From assembly GCA_002423705.1 (NCBI GenBank), contig DINW01000088.1, positions 49,000 to 95,645 on the forward strand: a stretch of 46,646 bases of DNA. The letters are read 5' to 3'. Below, one piece after another: positions 25,121 through 33,784 of this stretch; positions within the stretch are counted from its first letter, which is position 1, and each line of letters begins with the position of its first letter. Both the position numbers and the translations under genes were made by a program. The stretch comes from Clostridium sp. UBA5530 (GTDB lineage Bacteria; Bacillota; Clostridia; Clostridiales; Clostridiaceae). The notes beneath the pieces were generated by a model. It was not told where the DNA came from and made no database searches. It was given only the letters and a program-made list of their open reading frames with translations.

Positions 25121-26058
25121 TGGCAAAGATGGCAACAAGAGAAGCTTATGGAAAGACATTGGCAGCACTAGGTGAAAATAATAAAAACGTAGTAGTACTA
25201 GATGCTGACCTTTCAAAATCCACCAAAACTGCAGACTTTAAAAAGGTTTTTCCAGAAAGATTTTTTAATATGGGTATTGCAGAAGGCAATATGATGGCTG
25301 TAGCGGCAGGAATGGCTACCTGTGGTAAGATTCCATTTGTAAGTACATTTGCTATGTTTGCAGCAGGAAGAGCCTTTGAACAAATAAGAAACTCAATTGG
25401 ATATCCTCATCTAAATGTTAAAGTTTGCGCAACTCACGCTGGATTAACAGTAGGAGAGGATGGGGCAACTCACCAGTCTATAGAGGATATAGCACTAATG
25501 AGATCAATACCAGGAATGACAGTTTTATGTCCAGCTGATGACATAGAGACAGAAGCAGCTATAAAAGCTGTGGCTGAAATGGAAGGTCCTTGCTATGTTA
25601 GACTAGGAAGAGCTGCAGTAAATACTGTAAGCGATTTTCAAGAATATGAATTCAAAATAGGTAAGGGAGTTACATTAAGAGAAGGTAAAGAAGCTACTAT
25701 AGTGGCAACAGGTATTATGGTAGATGCAGCTTTAGAAGCATATAACCTTTTAGCAGAAGAGGGCATAAAGGTTAGAGTTATAAATATTCATACAATTAAG
25801 CCAATAGATACTGAAATCTTAGTAAAGGCTGCTAGGGATACTGGATTAATAGTAACTGCCGAAGAACATTCCATAATAGGCGGTCTTGGAAGTGCAGTAA
25901 GTGAAGTTATATGTGAAAATCATCCAGCACCAGTGCTAAAGGTGGGGGTTAAAGATACCTTTGGAGAAAGTGGAAAGCCAGCAGAACTTTTGAAGGCTTA
26001 TGGATTAACAGCTGAAGATATAGTGAAAACCGTAAAAAAGGGATTAGCCCTTAAATAG
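25120..26058 (+). CDS. Transketolase, C-terminal (pyrimidine-binding and regulatory) subunit
   Basis: A 312-residue partner of the preceding gene. It carries the pyrimidine-binding domain (VVLDADLSKSTKTADF, FFNMGIAEGNMMAVAAGMA, FVSTFAMFAAGRAFEQIRN, THAGLTVGEDGATHQSIEDI) and the C-terminal transketolase domain (VIATGIMVDAALEA, EEHSIIGGLGSAVSEV). Its ATG shares a base with the TAA of the N-terminal subunit, so both are made in equal amount. Confidence 0.94.
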   Translation: MAKMATREAYGKTLAALGENNKNVVVLDADLSKSTKTADFKKVFPERFFNMGIAEGNMMAVAAGMATCGKIPFVSTFAMFAAGRAFEQIRNSIGYPHLNVKVCATHAGLTVGEDGATHQSIEDIALMRSIPGMTVLCPADDIETEAAIKAVAEMEGPCYVRLGRAAVNTVSDFQEYEFKIGKGVTLREGKEATIVATGIMVDAALEAYNLLAEEGIKVRVINIHTIKPIDTEILVKAARDTGLIVTAEEHSIIGGLGSAVSEVICENHPAPVLKVGVKDTFGESGKPAELLKAYGLTAEDIVKTVKKGLALK

Positions 26059-26071
26059 TTTTTAATTTAAC

Positions 26072-26118
26072 AAAGTATGACTTAGATATCATTAAGATAT
26101 TCTAAGTCATACTTTCTT
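26072..26118 (+). terminator. Terminator after the transketolase genes
   Basis: AAAGTATGACTTAG pairs perfectly with CTAAGTCATACTTT over a 16-base loop that can itself pair (ATATC / GATAT). The T tract is short. Confidence 0.75.
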
Positions 26119-26350
26119 AATAGAGAATTAATTACTAGGTGCAAAACGGCTTAAACAAAAGATTCATTAGAATATAAAGAGATAATCTAACTAAAGGGGC
26201 AAAGGGGTTAAGGAAACTTTCTGATAGCGTTGAATATAACTTTATAAATATGTTAAATAAGTGATATAATGAATTTATTCTCTATAGTACAAATTAATCT
26301 TAAGTTACCTAAATACCTAGGTGAAAAGCAGAAATGGAGAGTTGAAAACA

Positions 26351-27391
26351 TTGAAAAAATATTTTGAAAGAATAATTAGCTACTGTTTAATGATGCTCTT
26401 CATAATATCCTTATCAGGATGCAATAAAGAAGAAGAACATTCTAAAGAGGCTTTTATGATGGGCACTATAATCAGTCTTAAATACTATGGCAAAGATGGA
26501 GAAAAAGCTCTAGAGGAGTCTTTAAAAAGAATAAATGAAATAGAAGAAGAGATGTCTCTAAATATAGATCAAAGTGAAATAGCTAAAATAAATAGTAAAG
26601 CAGGGGAGGAACCTGTAAGGGTAAGTGAAGATATATTTAAAGTTATTGATAAAGGAATTTATTATGGACAGTTAAGCAATGGGGCTTTTGATATAAGTAT
26701 CAGGCCTGTAGATGCTCTATGGGCCATTGGAACAGATAAAGAAAGAGTCCCAAAGGACGAGGAAATAAAAAATGCTTTAAAGTATATAAACTATAAGGAT
26801 ATAGAAGTCGATAAAAATAAGAATAGTATATTTTTAAAGAAAAAAAACATGGGAATAGACCTAGGTGGAATAGCTAAGGGTTATACTGCAGATGAGCTAG
26901 TAAAAGTTTTAAAAAAATATGATATAAATAGAGGCCTTATAAATTTAGGTGGAAACCTTTATGTTTATGGAGGAAAAGAAGATGGAACACCTTTAAATAT
27001 AGGAATTCAAGATCCTAAAGGGGATAAGGGAGAGCATTTTGCAGTAGTAAAAGTAAAAAATAAGTCTGTGGTTACTTCAGGAAACTATGAAAGGTACTTC
27101 ATTAAAGATGGAAAGAAATATCATCATATAATGGATACCAAAACTGGTTATCCAGCGGAAAATGGTATAATAAGTTCTACCATAATTTCCGATAATTCTA
27201 TAGATGGAGATGCATTATCTACAGCTACCTATGTTTTAGGACTGAAAGATGCTATGAATCTCATAGATACCTTGGATGGAGTGGAAGCAATATTTGTTAC
27301 AGAAGATAATAAGGTATATACTTCTAAAGGAGTCAATAAAGATAACTTTAATATAGACAATAAGGAGTATATCTATGAAAAAGGGAGATAA
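26351..27391 (+). CDS. apbE: FAD:protein FMN transferase (ApbE)
   Basis: A 346-residue lipoprotein (lipobox LSGC about 27 residues in) that moves FMN from FAD to a threonine of target proteins outside the membrane. Conserved parts are MMGTIISLKYYG, NGAFDISIRPVDALW, GIDLGGIAKGYTAD, NLGGNLYVYG, YHHIMDTKTGYP and the Mg-binding DALSTATYVLGL. The likely start is TTG at 26351, 11 bases after GGAG at 26336; a GTG at 26321 has no binding site. It opens a three-gene operon just upstream of rnf, and RnfD and RnfG both have flavinylation sites, so they are the likely clients. A TATAAT at 26265-26270 may be its promoter. Confidence 0.92.
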   Translation: MKKYFERIISYCLMMLFIISLSGCNKEEEHSKEAFMMGTIISLKYYGKDGEKALEESLKRINEIEEEMSLNIDQSEIAKINSKAGEEPVRVSEDIFKVIDKGIYYGQLSNGAFDISIRPVDALWAIGTDKERVPKDEEIKNALKYINYKDIEVDKNKNSIFLKKKNMGIDLGGIAKGYTADELVKVLKKYDINRGLINLGGNLYVYGGKEDGTPLNIGIQDPKGDKGEHFAVVKVKNKSVVTSGNYERYFIKDGKKYHHIMDTKTGYPAENGIISSTIISDNSIDGDALSTATYVLGLKDAMNLIDTLDGVEAIFVTEDNKVYTSKGVNKDNFNIDNKEYIYEKGR

Positions 27392-27761
27392 ATTTGTCCT
27401 TGTTGTGGTAATCATAGTTTTCCTAATAAGCTTTGGATCTATGGCTTGTTATTTCCTGGGAAAACCTAGTGAGGGCAAAGCAATAGCACAAATATATAAA
27501 GATGATAAGCTGCTATATAATATAGATTTAAATAATATAGATGAACCAAAAGAGATAAAGATAGATGATAAAGATGGAGAGTTTAATACCGTTGCAATAG
27601 AAAAGGGCAGAATTAGGTTCGTAGATAGCAACTGTAGAGACGAAGTATGTGTAAAAACAGCATGGCTTTCTAAACCAGGAGAAATGGCTGTGTGTATTCC
27701 TCACAAAACCTATATAAAAATTATAGGGAGTCATGAGGAAATAGATGGCACAACTTTTTAA
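27375..27761 (+). CDS. NusG domain II-containing protein
   Basis: A 128-residue protein with one N-terminal membrane segment (residues 7-27) and an outer beta domain of the NusG_II type (IDLNNIDEPKEIKI, FNTVAIEKGRIRFVDSNCRDEVCVKTAWLSKPGEMAVCIPHKTYIKI). Proteins of this type sit between apbE and a Gx transporter in many anaerobes and may assist flavin transfer or redox assembly; the pair of cysteines in CRDEVC could bind a cofactor. It overlaps apbE by 17 bases. Confidence 0.85.
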   Translation: MKKGDKFVLVVVIIVFLISFGSMACYFLGKPSEGKAIAQIYKDDKLLYNIDLNNIDEPKEIKIDDKDGEFNTVAIEKGRIRFVDSNCRDEVCVKTAWLSKPGEMAVCIPHKTYIKIIGSHEEIDGTTF

Positions 27762-27776
27762 GGTTGGTGGAGGAAG

Positions 27777-28271
27777 ATGAATAAAGTAAAAAAGATGTTA
27801 TATCTAAGCATGATTCTTGGAATAGCTTTGGTGGTTCATGTTATTGAAGCTCAGATACCCGTTATATTCCCAGGAATTAAACTAGGGTTAGCTAACGCAG
27901 TATCTTTATTTGTACTTATTTCCTTTGGTGGAAAAGAAGCAATTACAATCATGATTCTAAGAACAATATTAGGTTCTATTTTTGGAGGAAATGCTTTTAG
28001 TTTTTTCTTCAGCATTTTTGGAGGACTCTTTAGTAATATAGCGATGATTGGTCTATATGGACGCTTTAAAGGTGAAATAAGCATTCCTTGGCTAAGCATA
28101 GGAGGGGCAATTTTTCACAATATAGGACAACTTTTAGTGGCGGCAGTGGTGGTTAAAGACTTTAAAATATATTTTTATCTGCCTATACTCATGACAGCGG
28201 CAGTGATTACTGGATATTTTACAGGGATTATAGCTGGGGAATTGCATAAAAGAGGAATATTTGGGGGCTAG
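27777..28271 (+). CDS. Gx transporter family membrane protein
   Basis: A 164-residue membrane protein with about five hydrophobic segments rich in glycine, resembling the S-component-like family once named heptaprenyl diphosphate synthase component I (IPVIFPGIKLGLANAVSLFVL, RTILGSIFGG, GGAIFHNIGQLL). It follows the NusG-II gene by 15 bases with GGAGG upstream. In related genomes the set apbE, NusG-II and Gx accompanies rnf or other flavinylated redox systems; transport of a flavin precursor is plausible but unproven. Confidence 0.82.
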   Translation: MNKVKKMLYLSMILGIALVVHVIEAQIPVIFPGIKLGLANAVSLFVLISFGGKEAITIMILRTILGSIFGGNAFSFFFSIFGGLFSNIAMIGLYGRFKGEISIPWLSIGGAIFHNIGQLLVAAVVVKDFKIYFYLPILMTAAVITGYFTGIIAGELHKRGIFGG

Positions 28272-28379
28272 TAGTTGTTGTTTATTTATAAAAAATTATG
28301 TAAACTAATTTATATGATGTCTAATCATTGAAATCCTTCTGTATTTTACAAATATAGAAAATTGAGATGATATGATTTT

Positions 28380-28440
28380 AACTAAGTTTTACTAAGACTT
28401 AGGGGAAGATGAAACTTTACTTAAAACTTAGTTTTGCTTA
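28380..28440. repeat. Dispersed intergenic repeat, copy C (hairpin module)
   Basis: AACTAAGTTTTA at 28380-28391 is the perfect complement of TAAAACTTAGTT at 28422-28433. The 3' half (GAAACTTTACTT through CTTAGTTTTGCTTAAT) aligns with bases 15663-15693 at most positions. It sits in the leader region of rnfC. Confidence 0.6.
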
Positions 28441-28490
28441 ATAGCTATGAAATTATAACAATATATTTATTTTAGAAAGGAAGTAATACC

Positions 28491-29816
28491 ATGGAACTGT
28501 TAACTTTTAAAAAAGGTGTACATCCCCCTCATGGGAAGCACTTAACAGAAAAAAAACCTATAGAAGAGTATCTTCCTAAGGGCGATTTAGTATTTCCTTT
28601 AGCTCAACACATTGGAGCTCCATGTAGTGCTGTTGTTCAGAAGGGAGATAGAGTTTTAGTTGGACAAAAAATTGGAGAAGCTACAGGCTTTGTTTCAGCA
28701 CCTATTTATAGTAGTGTTTCTGGAACCGTTAAAAATATAGCACCAGTACTTACCTCAATGGGAACTAAAACTATGTCTATTATCGTAGAAAATGATAAAC
28801 TTTATGAGCCTTACGCTAAGGATGCAACTCCAAAGGATTACAATGAACTCTCCAATGAGGAAATTGTAAACTTAATTAAGGACGCTGGTATAGTTGGTAT
28901 GGGAGGAGCTACCTTTCCAACCCATGTAAAGCTAACTCCACCTAAGGAGAAGAATATTGATGCAATAATAGTCAATGCTGCAGAGTGTGAGCCTTACTTA
29001 ACCTGTGATCATAGACTTATGCTAGAGCATGGAGAAAAAATTGTACAAGGATTAAAAGTAATATTAAAGCTTTTCCCTGAGGCAAAGAGTTATATAGGAA
29101 TTGAGAATAACAAGCCTGATGCTATAGAGGCTATGGCAAACCTTGTAAAGGGTGAAAGAAATATAGAAGTTAAGTCATTGAAAACTAAGTATCCTCAAGG
29201 TGCTGAGAAGCAGCTTATATATGCAATAACTAAGAGGGAAATTCCATCAGGAAAGCTTCCTGCAGATGTAGGATGTATAGTTCAGAATGTTGGAACTGTA
29301 TACCAAATATATAAGACAGTAATATTAGGTGAACCACTTATAGAAAGAATCGTTACAGTAACAGGAGAAGCAATAAAAGAGCCTAAAAATCTAAAGGTGA
29401 AAATAGGCACATCTGTAAGGGAACTTATAGAAGAAGCCTGTGGCGGATTTAAAGAAGATCCTGTTAAGGTGATTTCAGGTGGACCTATGATGGGTATGAC
29501 CATAAGCTCCTTAGATATTCCTGTTACAAAAGGAACATCAGGAATTCTAGCCCTTACAAAGGATATGGCAGTACTGCCTAAGAAAACAAATTGTATAAGA
29601 TGTGGTAGATGTGTTGAAGCATGTCCAATGAATCTTGTTCCTTCAAAAATTCAATTTTTAGCTCAAAGTAACAATTTAGAAGAATTTGAGAAGATGCATG
29701 GCTTAGATTGTATAGAGTGTGGATGCTGTACATTTATGTGTCCTGCAAAAAATAACCTGGTTCAATCAATTCGTGTGGCTAAGCGTGCTGTTATGGCTAA
29801 CAAAAAGAAAAAATAA
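28491..29816 (+). CDS. rnfC: Rnf complex subunit RnfC
   Basis: A 441-residue subunit of the ferredoxin:NAD+ oxidoreductase that stores energy as an ion gradient. It has a biotinyl-like N-terminal domain, the FMN/NADH-binding region (GIVGMGGATFPTHVKL, NAAECEPYLTCDHRLM) and two 4Fe-4S motifs, CIRCGRCVEACP and CIECGCCTFMCP. It exchanges electrons with NAD. It is the first of six rnf genes; GAAAGGAAG precedes the ATG. RnfC here ends soon after the clusters, without the long repetitive tail of proteobacterial forms. Confidence 0.96.
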   Translation: MELLTFKKGVHPPHGKHLTEKKPIEEYLPKGDLVFPLAQHIGAPCSAVVQKGDRVLVGQKIGEATGFVSAPIYSSVSGTVKNIAPVLTSMGTKTMSIIVENDKLYEPYAKDATPKDYNELSNEEIVNLIKDAGIVGMGGATFPTHVKLTPPKEKNIDAIIVNAAECEPYLTCDHRLMLEHGEKIVQGLKVILKLFPEAKSYIGIENNKPDAIEAMANLVKGERNIEVKSLKTKYPQGAEKQLIYAITKREIPSGKLPADVGCIVQNVGTVYQIYKTVILGEPLIERIVTVTGEAIKEPKNLKVKIGTSVRELIEEACGGFKEDPVKVISGGPMMGMTISSLDIPVTKGTSGILALTKDMAVLPKKTNCIRCGRCVEACPMNLVPSKIQFLAQSNNLEEFEKMHGLDCIECGCCTFMCPAKNNLVQSIRVAKRAVMANKKKK

Positions 29817-29837
29817 TACTAAGGGGTGACTTTTATA

Positions 29838-30758
29838 ATGGATCCAATGTTAACATTGTCATCATCCCCACATATTAGATCTAATGATTCTGTAAAAACT
29901 ATTATGAGGGATGTGCTAATAGCTTTATTGCCAGCTGCTTTTGCTGGGATTTATTTCTTTAAATTAAGAGCAGCGTTGGTTATTATTACTGCTGTTGTAT
30001 CTGCTGCTTTAGCAGAATATATATGGCAAAGATGCACTCATCAGGATATAACCATAGGTGACTACAGTGCCATGGTTACAGGAATCCTTGTTGCATTCAA
30101 CGTACCACCTACTCTTCCTCTTTGGATGGTAGCAATAGGTAGTATTTTTGCAATTATAGTTGTAAAACAATTTTTCGGTGGATTAGGACAAAATATAGTG
30201 AATCCAGCCTTAGCTGCTAGAGCATTTTTACTTGCTTCTTGGCCAGTGGCTATGACTACTTGGACTATAGATGGAATGACCACAGCAACTCCTTTAGGTT
30301 TAATAAAAGCAGGAGAAACTGCACTTCCTTCTGTATCTCAGCTTTTCCTAGGAAATATAGGAGGATGCATAGGTGAAACTTCAGCTCTTGCTATTTTAAT
30401 AGGTGCAGCTTACTTAATATATAAAAAAGTTATTTCTTGGCATATACCTGTATGCTACATAGGAACAGTGGCTATTTTAACTACTATTCTTGGAAGAAAC
30501 GGACTTTATGAAATTTTTGCAGGCGGCTTGATGCTTGGAGCTTTCTTCATGGCAACTGACTATACAACTTCTCCTATGACAAAGAAGGGACAAATAGTTT
30601 TTGCTATAGGATGTGGTGTTATTGCTACAGTAATTCGTGTTATTGGAGGATATCCAGAGGGAGTTTCTTATTCAATATTAATAATGAATTTATGTGTACC
30701 TTTAATCGATAAATTCATAACTCCAAAAGTATTTGGGGAGGTGAAGCAACGTGGATAA
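29838..30758 (+). CDS. rnfD: Rnf complex subunit RnfD
   Basis: A 306-residue membrane subunit with around ten hydrophobic segments. The covalent FMN site is visible as D145-G-M-T-T-A-T151 in the motif DGMTTATPLG, T151 being the predicted flavinylated residue. The start at 29838 is preceded by AAGGGGTGA at a normal distance; a GTG inside that sequence is rejected. It overlaps rnfG by 8 bases. Confidence 0.95.
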   Translation: MDPMLTLSSSPHIRSNDSVKTIMRDVLIALLPAAFAGIYFFKLRAALVIITAVVSAALAEYIWQRCTHQDITIGDYSAMVTGILVAFNVPPTLPLWMVAIGSIFAIIVVKQFFGGLGQNIVNPALAARAFLLASWPVAMTTWTIDGMTTATPLGLIKAGETALPSVSQLFLGNIGGCIGETSALAILIGAAYLIYKKVISWHIPVCYIGTVAILTTILGRNGLYEIFAGGLMLGAFFMATDYTTSPMTKKGQIVFAIGCGVIATVIRVIGGYPEGVSYSILIMNLCVPLIDKFITPKVFGEVKQRG

Positions 30759-31326
30759 GAAAGAAAGCATAGGAAAATTAGGACTAATACTTTTTATAAT
30801 AACGGCTGTTGCTGGACTTATATTAGGAATTGTTTTTAATATAACTCAAGATTCCATTGCTAAACAGGAAAGCATGAAAAATGAAAATGCAATGAAGGAA
30901 TTAATCACTACTGCAGATAAATTTGAAAAGAAAGACCTATCCTTAACTGGAAACATTTTAGAAGTTAATGAGGGTAAAAAAGGTAGTGAAACCATGGGAT
31001 ATACTATGAAGGTATCCACTAAAGGTTATGGTGGACAAATTCAACTTATGGTTGGAATAAACAAGGATGGGAAGTTAGCTGGAATAAAAATCCTTTCCCA
31101 ATCAGAGACTGCAGGTCTTGGAGCTAACTCTGAAAAACCTTCTTTCTATGGTCAGTATGCGGGAAAGCCAAGTAATAAAGATGTAGAGGTTGTAAAGGCA
31201 GAGCCTGTAGCAGATAATGAGATAAAGGCCATAACTGGAGCTACTATTACTTCTAAGGGAGTAACCTCCGGTGTTAATGAAGCTATTAAATTCTACAAAG
31301 AAAATTTACAAGGAGGTAATAAATAA
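30751..31326 (+). CDS. rnfG: Rnf complex subunit RnfG
   Basis: A 191-residue protein with one N-terminal membrane anchor and an FMN-binding domain. The flavinylation motif TGATITS is at residues 162-168, with T165 as the predicted ApbE target. It uses GTG as start with GGGGAGG eight bases upstream, and overlaps both neighbours slightly, consistent with coupled translation in the rnf operon. Confidence 0.95.
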   Translation: MDKKESIGKLGLILFIITAVAGLILGIVFNITQDSIAKQESMKNENAMKELITTADKFEKKDLSLTGNILEVNEGKKGSETMGYTMKVSTKGYGGQIQLMVGINKDGKLAGIKILSQSETAGLGANSEKPSFYGQYAGKPSNKDVEVVKAEPVADNEIKAITGATITSKGVTSGVNEAIKFYKENLQGGNK

Positions 31327-31991
31327 TGTATACTCCTTTAGAACGTATAAAAAATGGTATTATAACTGAAAATGTTACTTTTGTTCAAGTCCTTGCTATG
31401 TGTCCAACATTGGCAGTTACAACTAGTGCTATAAACGGATTGGGCATGGGACTTGCAACTACAGTTGTACTAATGGGATCAAACTTTGTTATAGCCCTAC
31501 TAAGAAACTTTATACCTGATAAGATTCGTATACCTTCCTTTATAGTTGTAATTGCAACCTTTGTTACCATGTTACAATTCTTACTACAAGGATTTATACC
31601 TTCTTTATACAGTGCCTTAGGTATATTTATTCCTCTTATAGTTGTTAACTGTTTAATACTAGGTAGAGCTGAAGCCTTTGCTTCTAAGAATAAGCCAATA
31701 ATCTCAATTTTTGATGGAATGGGTCAAGGATTAGGCTTTACTCTTTCTCTTACTGTCATTGGTATAATAAGAGAATTATTAGGAACAGGAATGGTGTTTG
31801 GATTCCAAATCGCTCCAAGTTCCTTCCAGCCAGCTATCATAATGATCTTAGCACCAGGAGCTTTCCTTACTCTTGGGATATTGATGGCTCTATTGAACTA
31901 TAGGAATGCTAAGAAGAACAAAGAAAACAAGAGAATTACAGAATTCGCAGGGTGCGATGGTAATTGTGGAAGCTGCTCTAAGCATAAATAG
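31326..31991 (+). CDS. rnfE: Rnf complex subunit RnfE
   Basis: A 221-residue membrane subunit with six hydrophobic segments, including the paired NQR-type motifs (PTLAVTTSAINGLGMGLAT and PLIVVNCLILGRAEAFA) that with RnfA hold a membrane iron-sulfur site. The last residues form an unusual soluble tail with C-x-x-x-C-x-x-C (GCDGNCGSCSKHK). It overlaps rnfG by one base and has an AGGAGG site. Confidence 0.95.
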   Translation: MYTPLERIKNGIITENVTFVQVLAMCPTLAVTTSAINGLGMGLATTVVLMGSNFVIALLRNFIPDKIRIPSFIVVIATFVTMLQFLLQGFIPSLYSALGIFIPLIVVNCLILGRAEAFASKNKPIISIFDGMGQGLGFTLSLTVIGIIRELLGTGMVFGFQIAPSSFQPAIIMILAPGAFLTLGILMALLNYRNAKKNKENKRITEFAGCDGNCGSCSKHK

Positions 31992-32040
31992 GAGCCTTTG
32001 TATGAAAATAGCATTCTATATAGAAGAAAGGGTGAAATAG

Positions 32041-32619
32041 ATGAATTTGTTTGTAATATTTATAAGCGCTTTGCTTGTAAACAATTTTGTTTTAGCTAAG
32101 TTTCTAGGAATATGTTCTTTCTTAGGAGTATCTAAAAAAATAGAAACTGCAGTTGGAATGGGAGGAGCCGTTACATTTGTTATGGCAATAGCTTCATTTA
32201 TATCCTATGCAGTATATAAATGGATATTAGTTCCACTAGATATAACTTATTTGTACACTTTAGCTTTCATCTTGGTTATAGCAGCTTTAGTTCAGCTAGT
32301 TGAAATGTTTTTAAAGAAGAAAAGTCCTGGACTATATAAAGCTTTAGGAATCTTCTTACCACTTATAACAACTAACTGTGCAATATTAGGTGCAGTTATA
32401 ATAAACATGAATGAAAATTATAATCTTCTTCAATCTATGGTCTTTGGAATAAGTTCTGGTCTTGGATATATGCTAGCTATAGTACTTTTAGCTGGTATAA
32501 GAGAAAGATTAGAAGAAAATCATAACATGCCTGAATCAATGAAGGGATTGCCAATTTCTTTAATTACTGCTAGTTTAATGGCTATCGCATTCTTAGGATT
32601 TCAAGGCTTAATTCACTAA
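32041..32619 (+). CDS. rnfA: Rnf complex subunit RnfA
   Basis: A 192-residue integral membrane subunit, paralogous to RnfE in inverted topology (NNFVLAKFLGICSFLGVSK, LPLITTNCAILGAVI, RERLEENHNMPESMKGLPI). Its conserved cysteines, together with those of RnfE, are thought to ligate the membrane 2Fe-2S cluster. GGGTGA lies upstream, and rnfB follows after 13 bases. Confidence 0.95.
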   Translation: MNLFVIFISALLVNNFVLAKFLGICSFLGVSKKIETAVGMGGAVTFVMAIASFISYAVYKWILVPLDITYLYTLAFILVIAALVQLVEMFLKKKSPGLYKALGIFLPLITTNCAILGAVIINMNENYNLLQSMVFGISSGLGYMLAIVLLAGIRERLEENHNMPESMKGLPISLITASLMAIAFLGFQGLIH

Positions 32620-32632
32620 GGAGGTGTATTGA

Positions 32633-33460
32633 ATGGAAATAAATACTATTATTTTTCCAATAATAAGTTTAGGCGGACTTGGATTAGTATTTGGTGTTGG
32701 CTTAGGATATGCCTCTAAGAAATTTAAGGTTGAAGTTGATGAAAGAATACCACTAGTTAAGGATTGCTTGCCAGGAGCTAACTGTGGGGGCTGTGGTTTT
32801 GCAGGGTGTGAAGCTTTTGCTCAAGCAGTTGTAGAAGGTAATGCCCCTGCTAATGGCTGTGTGGTTGCTGGAGCTTCAGCAGCAGAAAAGATCGGTGCAG
32901 TTCTTGGAGTTGAAGTGAGTGCTACAGAACCAAATAAAGCCTTTGTAAAGTGCGGAGGAAATTGTTCTTCTGCCAAAAAGTCAGGAGCTTATTACGGACT
33001 TAGGGACTGTAATGAGGCTGCGGTAATTCCAGGTGGGGGGGATAAAGCTTGTTCCTATGGATGTTTAGGCTTGGGCTCCTGCGTAAAGGTATGTCAATTT
33101 GATGCTATCCATGTTGTGGATGGAATAGCTACAGTTGATGAAGAAAAGTGTACTGGATGCGGGATGTGTGCTAAAACTTGCCCTAAGCATGTTATAGAAA
33201 TAAAACCAGTTTCAGCAACAATTAAGGTTCAATGTAATTCTAAAGATAAACTTAAAGATGTAAAGGAAGTATGTTCTGTAGGATGTATTGGCTGTGGAGT
33301 TTGCTCAAAGCTTTGTCCAAGTGGTGCCATAACTATGGAAAACAATGTTCCAGTCATCCATAAAGAAAAGTGTACACTTTGCATGACTTGTGTACAAAAG
33401 TGTCCTACCAAAGCTATTAAAGCCTTTGGACAAAGGACAATAGACATTAATAATAACTAA
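32633..33460 (+). CDS. rnfB: Rnf complex subunit RnfB
   Basis: A 275-residue ferredoxin-like subunit that accepts electrons from reduced ferredoxin. It has an N-terminal membrane segment, the family motif CLPGANCGGCGFAGCEAFA, and four further cysteine clusters (CSYGCLGLGSC, CTGCGMCAKTC, CSVGCIGCGVC and CTLCMTCVQKC) expected to bind 4Fe-4S centres. The extra clusters compared with proteobacterial RnfB are usual in clostridia. AGGAGGTG precedes the start. It ends the rnf operon. Confidence 0.95.
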   Translation: MEINTIIFPIISLGGLGLVFGVGLGYASKKFKVEVDERIPLVKDCLPGANCGGCGFAGCEAFAQAVVEGNAPANGCVVAGASAAEKIGAVLGVEVSATEPNKAFVKCGGNCSSAKKSGAYYGLRDCNEAAVIPGGGDKACSYGCLGLGSCVKVCQFDAIHVVDGIATVDEEKCTGCGMCAKTCPKHVIEIKPVSATIKVQCNSKDKLKDVKEVCSVGCIGCGVCSKLCPSGAITMENNVPVIHKEKCTLCMTCVQKCPTKAIKAFGQRTIDINNN

Positions 33461-33476
33461 TAATTAGTACATTAAA

Positions 33477-33528
33477 ATCTGCCCTGCTGGGTCATGTTAA
33501 AACCATGGCTTAGTGGGGCAGATCTTTT
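33477..33528 (+). terminator. Terminator after the rnf operon
   Basis: A 20-bp stem with several G-U pairs (starting ATCTGCCC, ending GGGCAGAT) closes on a 6-base loop and is followed by TTTTTA. Confidence 0.88.
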
Positions 33529-33709
33529 TACTTTAACAGTTTATCAAATATATGTACTAATGATGAACTGTAATTAATAAATTTATATAAAAACATGTTC
33601 AAAATAAATCAATTAACAACGAAGAAAAAAATTTTAAAGTGATTTAATATATTTAGAAAATATACTTTTATAAAAGAAAATTTTATCATATAATGGTATA
33701 GGTTTGGTT

Positions 33710-33725
33710 AAACCTTATTATAATG
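33710..33725. promoter_or_regulatory. Palindrome at the presumed yitT transcription start
   Basis: AGGTTT-GGTT-AAACCT starts 6 bases after the TATAAT at 33699-33704. It may be an operator or a small hairpin at the 5' end of the message. Confidence 0.35.
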
Positions 33726-33784
33726 TTATTAATTTAAGGTGATAAAGTAATAAAAAGATAAATATATTATAGGAGTTGATTTTT

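Larger units (their letters stand above)
33461..33784. other. 324-base intergenic region before yitT
   Basis: It contains the rnf terminator, then very AT-rich sequence, a TATAAT at 33699-33704 with a weak -35, and a short palindrome (33710-33725) where yitT transcription would begin. No coding frame is seen. Confidence 0.6.

Noticed and set aside
26116..26340. Possible riboswitch before apbE (short conserved-looking G-rich patches)
   Set aside because: I compared it mentally with FMN, c-di-GMP and other common classes and could not place the conserved cores; no convincing nested stems.
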